From positions 1-7,522 of the forward strand of contig JAFUNW010000038.1 in the NCBI GenBank assembly GCA_017472905.1: DNA of 7,522 bases, written 5' to 3'. The first letter of the stretch is position 1. Every line of letters begins with the position of its first letter. Position numbers and translations under genes: made by a program. The notes under the pieces are model-generated. The model was not told the DNA's origin. It worked only from the letters and a program-made list of their open reading frames with translations, and did not search any database. The stretch is from Bacteroidaceae bacterium (lineage in GTDB: Bacteria > Bacteroidota > Bacteroidia > Bacteroidales > Bacteroidaceae). Shown here piece after piece: positions 6,478 to 7,522 of this stretch.

Positions 6478-6990
6478 TTATTGAATCAATTTATTCATTC
6501 GTAATCCGTTGCGTAACTTCTCAATGCCGTAGTGATAGCGAGCTTTCGCAGTGGAAAGGGGGATGTCCAAGATGGAAGCAATGTCCGTAAACGTGCGTTC
6601 TCCGTGAATGTGGAGTCTTATCACTTCGCTTTGTTCCATTGGAATTGTGGATAGTAGATGATCAATCAAGAGGAACTCCTGTTCGAAGTTTTGTGGCTCG
6701 GTGTCTTGTACTTGTAGTTGGCTCCAATCCTCCATCTTCATTTTCTCCGGCTCCTTTTTCCGCTGTCGAAGATTCATTCCACACTGATTGGTCAGTGTGC
6801 GATAAAGATAATTTCGCAGATTCTCTACATTATTTATTAGATGCTCTTTGCCGCACAATGCGAGAAACATCTCTTGCAACACATCTTCTGCTTCAGCCTC
6901 ATCACCCAATCGATAGCAGGCATATCGATAGAGGTTGTTCTTTTCTTCCTCTATCAAGCAGGCCAATTGCTCCATCTGTTTTCTATTCAT
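6478..6990 (-). CDS. ECF-type RNA polymerase sigma factor (sigma-70 family)
   Basis: This 170-residue protein has the ECF layout: only regions 2 and 4. Region 2 spans about 15-75, with LYRYACYRLGDEAEAEDVLQ (20-39) containing the conserved D-AED-VQE-F-like motif, followed by NLRNYLYRTLTNQC. A charged linker (76-103) follows. Region 4 (about 108-160) carries the helix-turn-helix ERTFTDIASILDIPLSTAKA (131-150) followed by RYHYGIEKLR, and would read the -35 element. It directs RNA polymerase to a specific set of promoters, probably envelope-related, because a membrane protein gene follows directly. The start at 6990 lacks a Shine-Dalgarno sequence and is preceded by an A/T-rich leader, as is usual in Bacteroidota. 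The directly repeated motif at 7023-7053 lies 32 nt upstream and may be its own promoter. Confidence 0.92.
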   Translation of the reverse strand: MNRKQMEQLACLIEEEKNNLYRYACYRLGDEAEAEDVLQEMFLALCGKEHLINNVENLRNYLYRTLTNQCGMNLRQRKKEPEKMKMEDWSQLQVQDTEPQNFEQEFLLIDHLLSTIPMEQSEVIRLHIHGERTFTDIASILDIPLSTAKARYHYGIEKLRNGLRMNKLIQ

Positions 6991-7022
6991 ATATTTTTAT
7001 TTTTCAATATTTTTTCTACTTT

Positions 7023-7053
7023 AAAGATGCAAAATTGTGGAAAAAGATGTAAA
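7023..7053 (-). promoter_or_regulatory. Phased direct repeat upstream of the ECF sigma gene; candidate promoter or operator
   Basis: On the plus strand AAAGATGCAAA (7023-7033) and AAAGATGTAAA (7043-7053) are 11-bp copies with one mismatch, offset by exactly 20 bp. Read on the minus strand, TTTA (7053-7050), a 20-nt spacer and CATCTTTA (7029-7022) give a weak version of the Bacteroides promoter. Position and spacing fit either a promoter recognised by its own sigma factor or two operator half-sites on one face of the helix. No experimental support is available here. Confidence 0.45.
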
Positions 7054-7143
7054 GGGGAAGCATAAAAAATTGCTAAAAATAGAAAAAACGTTGATTCTTC
7101 AATTTTTTGCAGGCTTGAAAAACAAGAAAAGTCTTCATTATTT

Positions 7144-7227
7144 TATATTCCAAGCTTTGGAATTTATATTCTGAACCTTGGAATATATATTCTGAGGTTT
7201 GGATTATATATTCTGCGATTTGGATTT
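7144..7227. repeat. Four tandem 21-bp repeats with dyad-like core
   Basis: Units occupy 7144-7164, 7165-7185, 7186-7206 and 7207-7227, with no gaps. All begin TATATTC and share a later TTGGA. The first unit is a perfect dyad, ATTCCAA-GCT-TTGGAAT (7147-7163). In the others the right half TTGGAAT/TTGGATT is kept and the left half drifts to ATTCTGA or ATTCTGC. The junction of units 2 and 3 forms a perfect palindrome GAATATATATTC (7181-7192). A period of 21 bp is two helical turns. The array lies 153 bp upstream of the sigma gene start and beyond the terminator of the next gene. Confidence 0.88.
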
Positions 7228-7342
7228 TAGAATATATTTGTATTCCTTCAAAAAGGAAACCTCTTCCGGTAGGTTATAATATAGGGTTTATTTTGCATTT
7301 AAGTTTATGTTGCTTTTGTTCTAGATAAGCTTGCTTCTTTGG
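7228..7342. other. Intergenic remainder between the repeat array and the terminator
   Basis: No coding frame of note is present. A TATATTTG (7233-7240, plus) matches a -7 element, but no TTTG lies 19-21 nt upstream. A weak AACCT/AGGTT inverted repeat is present near 7258-7275. With 6991-7143 and the features listed between, this makes a 466-nt gene-free region from 6991 to 7456. Confidence 0.4.
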
Positions 7343-7383
7343 AAAAAAGACCCGCCATTGACTGAATATAATCAATGACGGGT
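7343..7383 (-). terminator. Rho-independent terminator for the gene ending at 7457
   Basis: Minus-strand arms ACCCGTCATTGA (7383-7372) and TCAATGGCGGGT (7361-7350) pair over 12 bp, with one U-G wobble, around a 10-nt loop. They are followed by C and a U6 tract (7348-7343). On the plus strand the wobble becomes an A-C mismatch and no T-run follows, so the direction is clearly minus. Confidence 0.92.
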
Positions 7384-7456
7384 GTGATTAGAATTATTTT
7401 GCTTTTATGTTGAACTCACTTAAAATTAAAGAGAATTCAATATTAAATAGCATAAA

Positions 7457-7522
7457 TTACAAAGCAAAATTCATACGCCAAATATTGAAGTATTGGTCTT
7501 TGTTTGCACGGCTTGAAATAAA
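7457..7522 (-). CDS. C-terminal end of an unidentified protein (possible outer-membrane beta-barrel)
   Basis: The frame entering from the right edge on the minus strand is open for 21 codons and ends with TAA at 7459-7457. The tail reads SSRANKDQYFNIWRMNFAL. Alternation of polar and hydrophobic or aromatic residues in QYFNIWRMNFAL resembles a closing transmembrane beta strand of an outer-membrane protein, but the fragment is too short to name a family. The strong terminator 73 nt beyond the stop, in the right direction, supports that this is a real gene end. Confidence 0.6.
   Translation of the reverse strand, partial: FISSRANKDQYFNIWRMNFAL

Noticed and set aside
7036..7044. Minus-strand TTTTCCACA, one mismatch from a DnaA box
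   Set aside because: It is a single imperfect copy far from dnaA in A/T-rich DNA, expected by chance; there is no cluster.
6639..7065. Two overlapping plus-strand open frames of 137 and 74 codons
   Set aside because: They are mostly antisense to the ECF sigma gene, whose region 2 and 4 motifs are clear; their sequences look like shadow coding.
7066..7230. Plus-strand frame in which the 21-bp repeats read as heptads (YILRFGL type)
   Set aside because: There is no ATG, GTG or TTG start in frame after the preceding stop at 7063-7065, no ribosome site, and a stop directly after the fourth unit. A period of 21 bp makes such a frame trivially open.
7233..7240. TATATTTG matching the -7 promoter element on the plus strand
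   Set aside because: TTTG motifs upstream are at spacers of 10 and 31 nt, not 19-21, and no plus-strand gene follows.
7258..7275. AACCT/AGGTT inverted repeat as a terminator
   Set aside because: The stem is only 5 bp with an 8-nt loop, and the following T-rich run on the minus strand is interrupted; a far better terminator lies upstream on the same strand at 7343-7383.

Overview
The window looks like a chromosomal segment of a member of the Bacteroidota, most likely order Bacteroidales; I cannot name the genus. The reasons are: (i) promoters of the TTTG-N19-TATCTTTG form, which is the Bacteroides-type consensus (-33 TTTG, -7 TAnnTTTG); (ii) start codons mostly without a strong Shine-Dalgarno sequence; (iii) a DUF4290 gene, a family known from Bacteroidota, placed between tsaB and murA; (iv) a MurA with Asp in place of the active-site Cys; and (v) AT-rich intergenic DNA. 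Most of the gene content is housekeeping.

Layout. Positions 1-442 (minus) hold the N-terminal half of a YicC-family protein, cut by the window edge. Positions 443-583 are a divergent promoter region built as a large near-palindrome. It places one complete promoter on each strand, serving yicC on the left and tsaB on the right. Positions 584-3759 (plus) are a tight four-gene operon, tsaB - DUF4290 - murA - rimM, with gaps of 10, 25 and 3 nt. It ends at a two-way terminator shared with the convergent dnaA gene (3807-5222, minus). Positions 5223-5679 are mostly non-coding: a likely dnaA promoter next to the start codon, a small hairpin and a terminator at the far end. Positions 5680-6990 (minus) are a two-gene unit: an ECF sigma factor followed by a single-pass membrane protein that is probably its regulator. 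Positions 6991-7456 are non-coding. They carry a 20-bp-phased direct repeat just upstream of the sigma gene, a four-unit 21-bp tandem array of dyad-like sites, and a clear minus-strand terminator. That terminator belongs to a gene whose last 21 codons occupy 7457-7522.

How the genes relate. TsaB (tRNA t6A), RimM (30S assembly), MurA (first committed step of peptidoglycan synthesis) and DnaA (replication initiation) are growth functions. The sigma/membrane-protein pair is a separate envelope-signalling module. I found no IS element, phage gene, CRISPR array, tRNA or rRNA. The parts most worth a second look are non-coding: the palindromic divergent promoter and the 21-bp array. No feature points convincingly to a wholly new multi-gene system.
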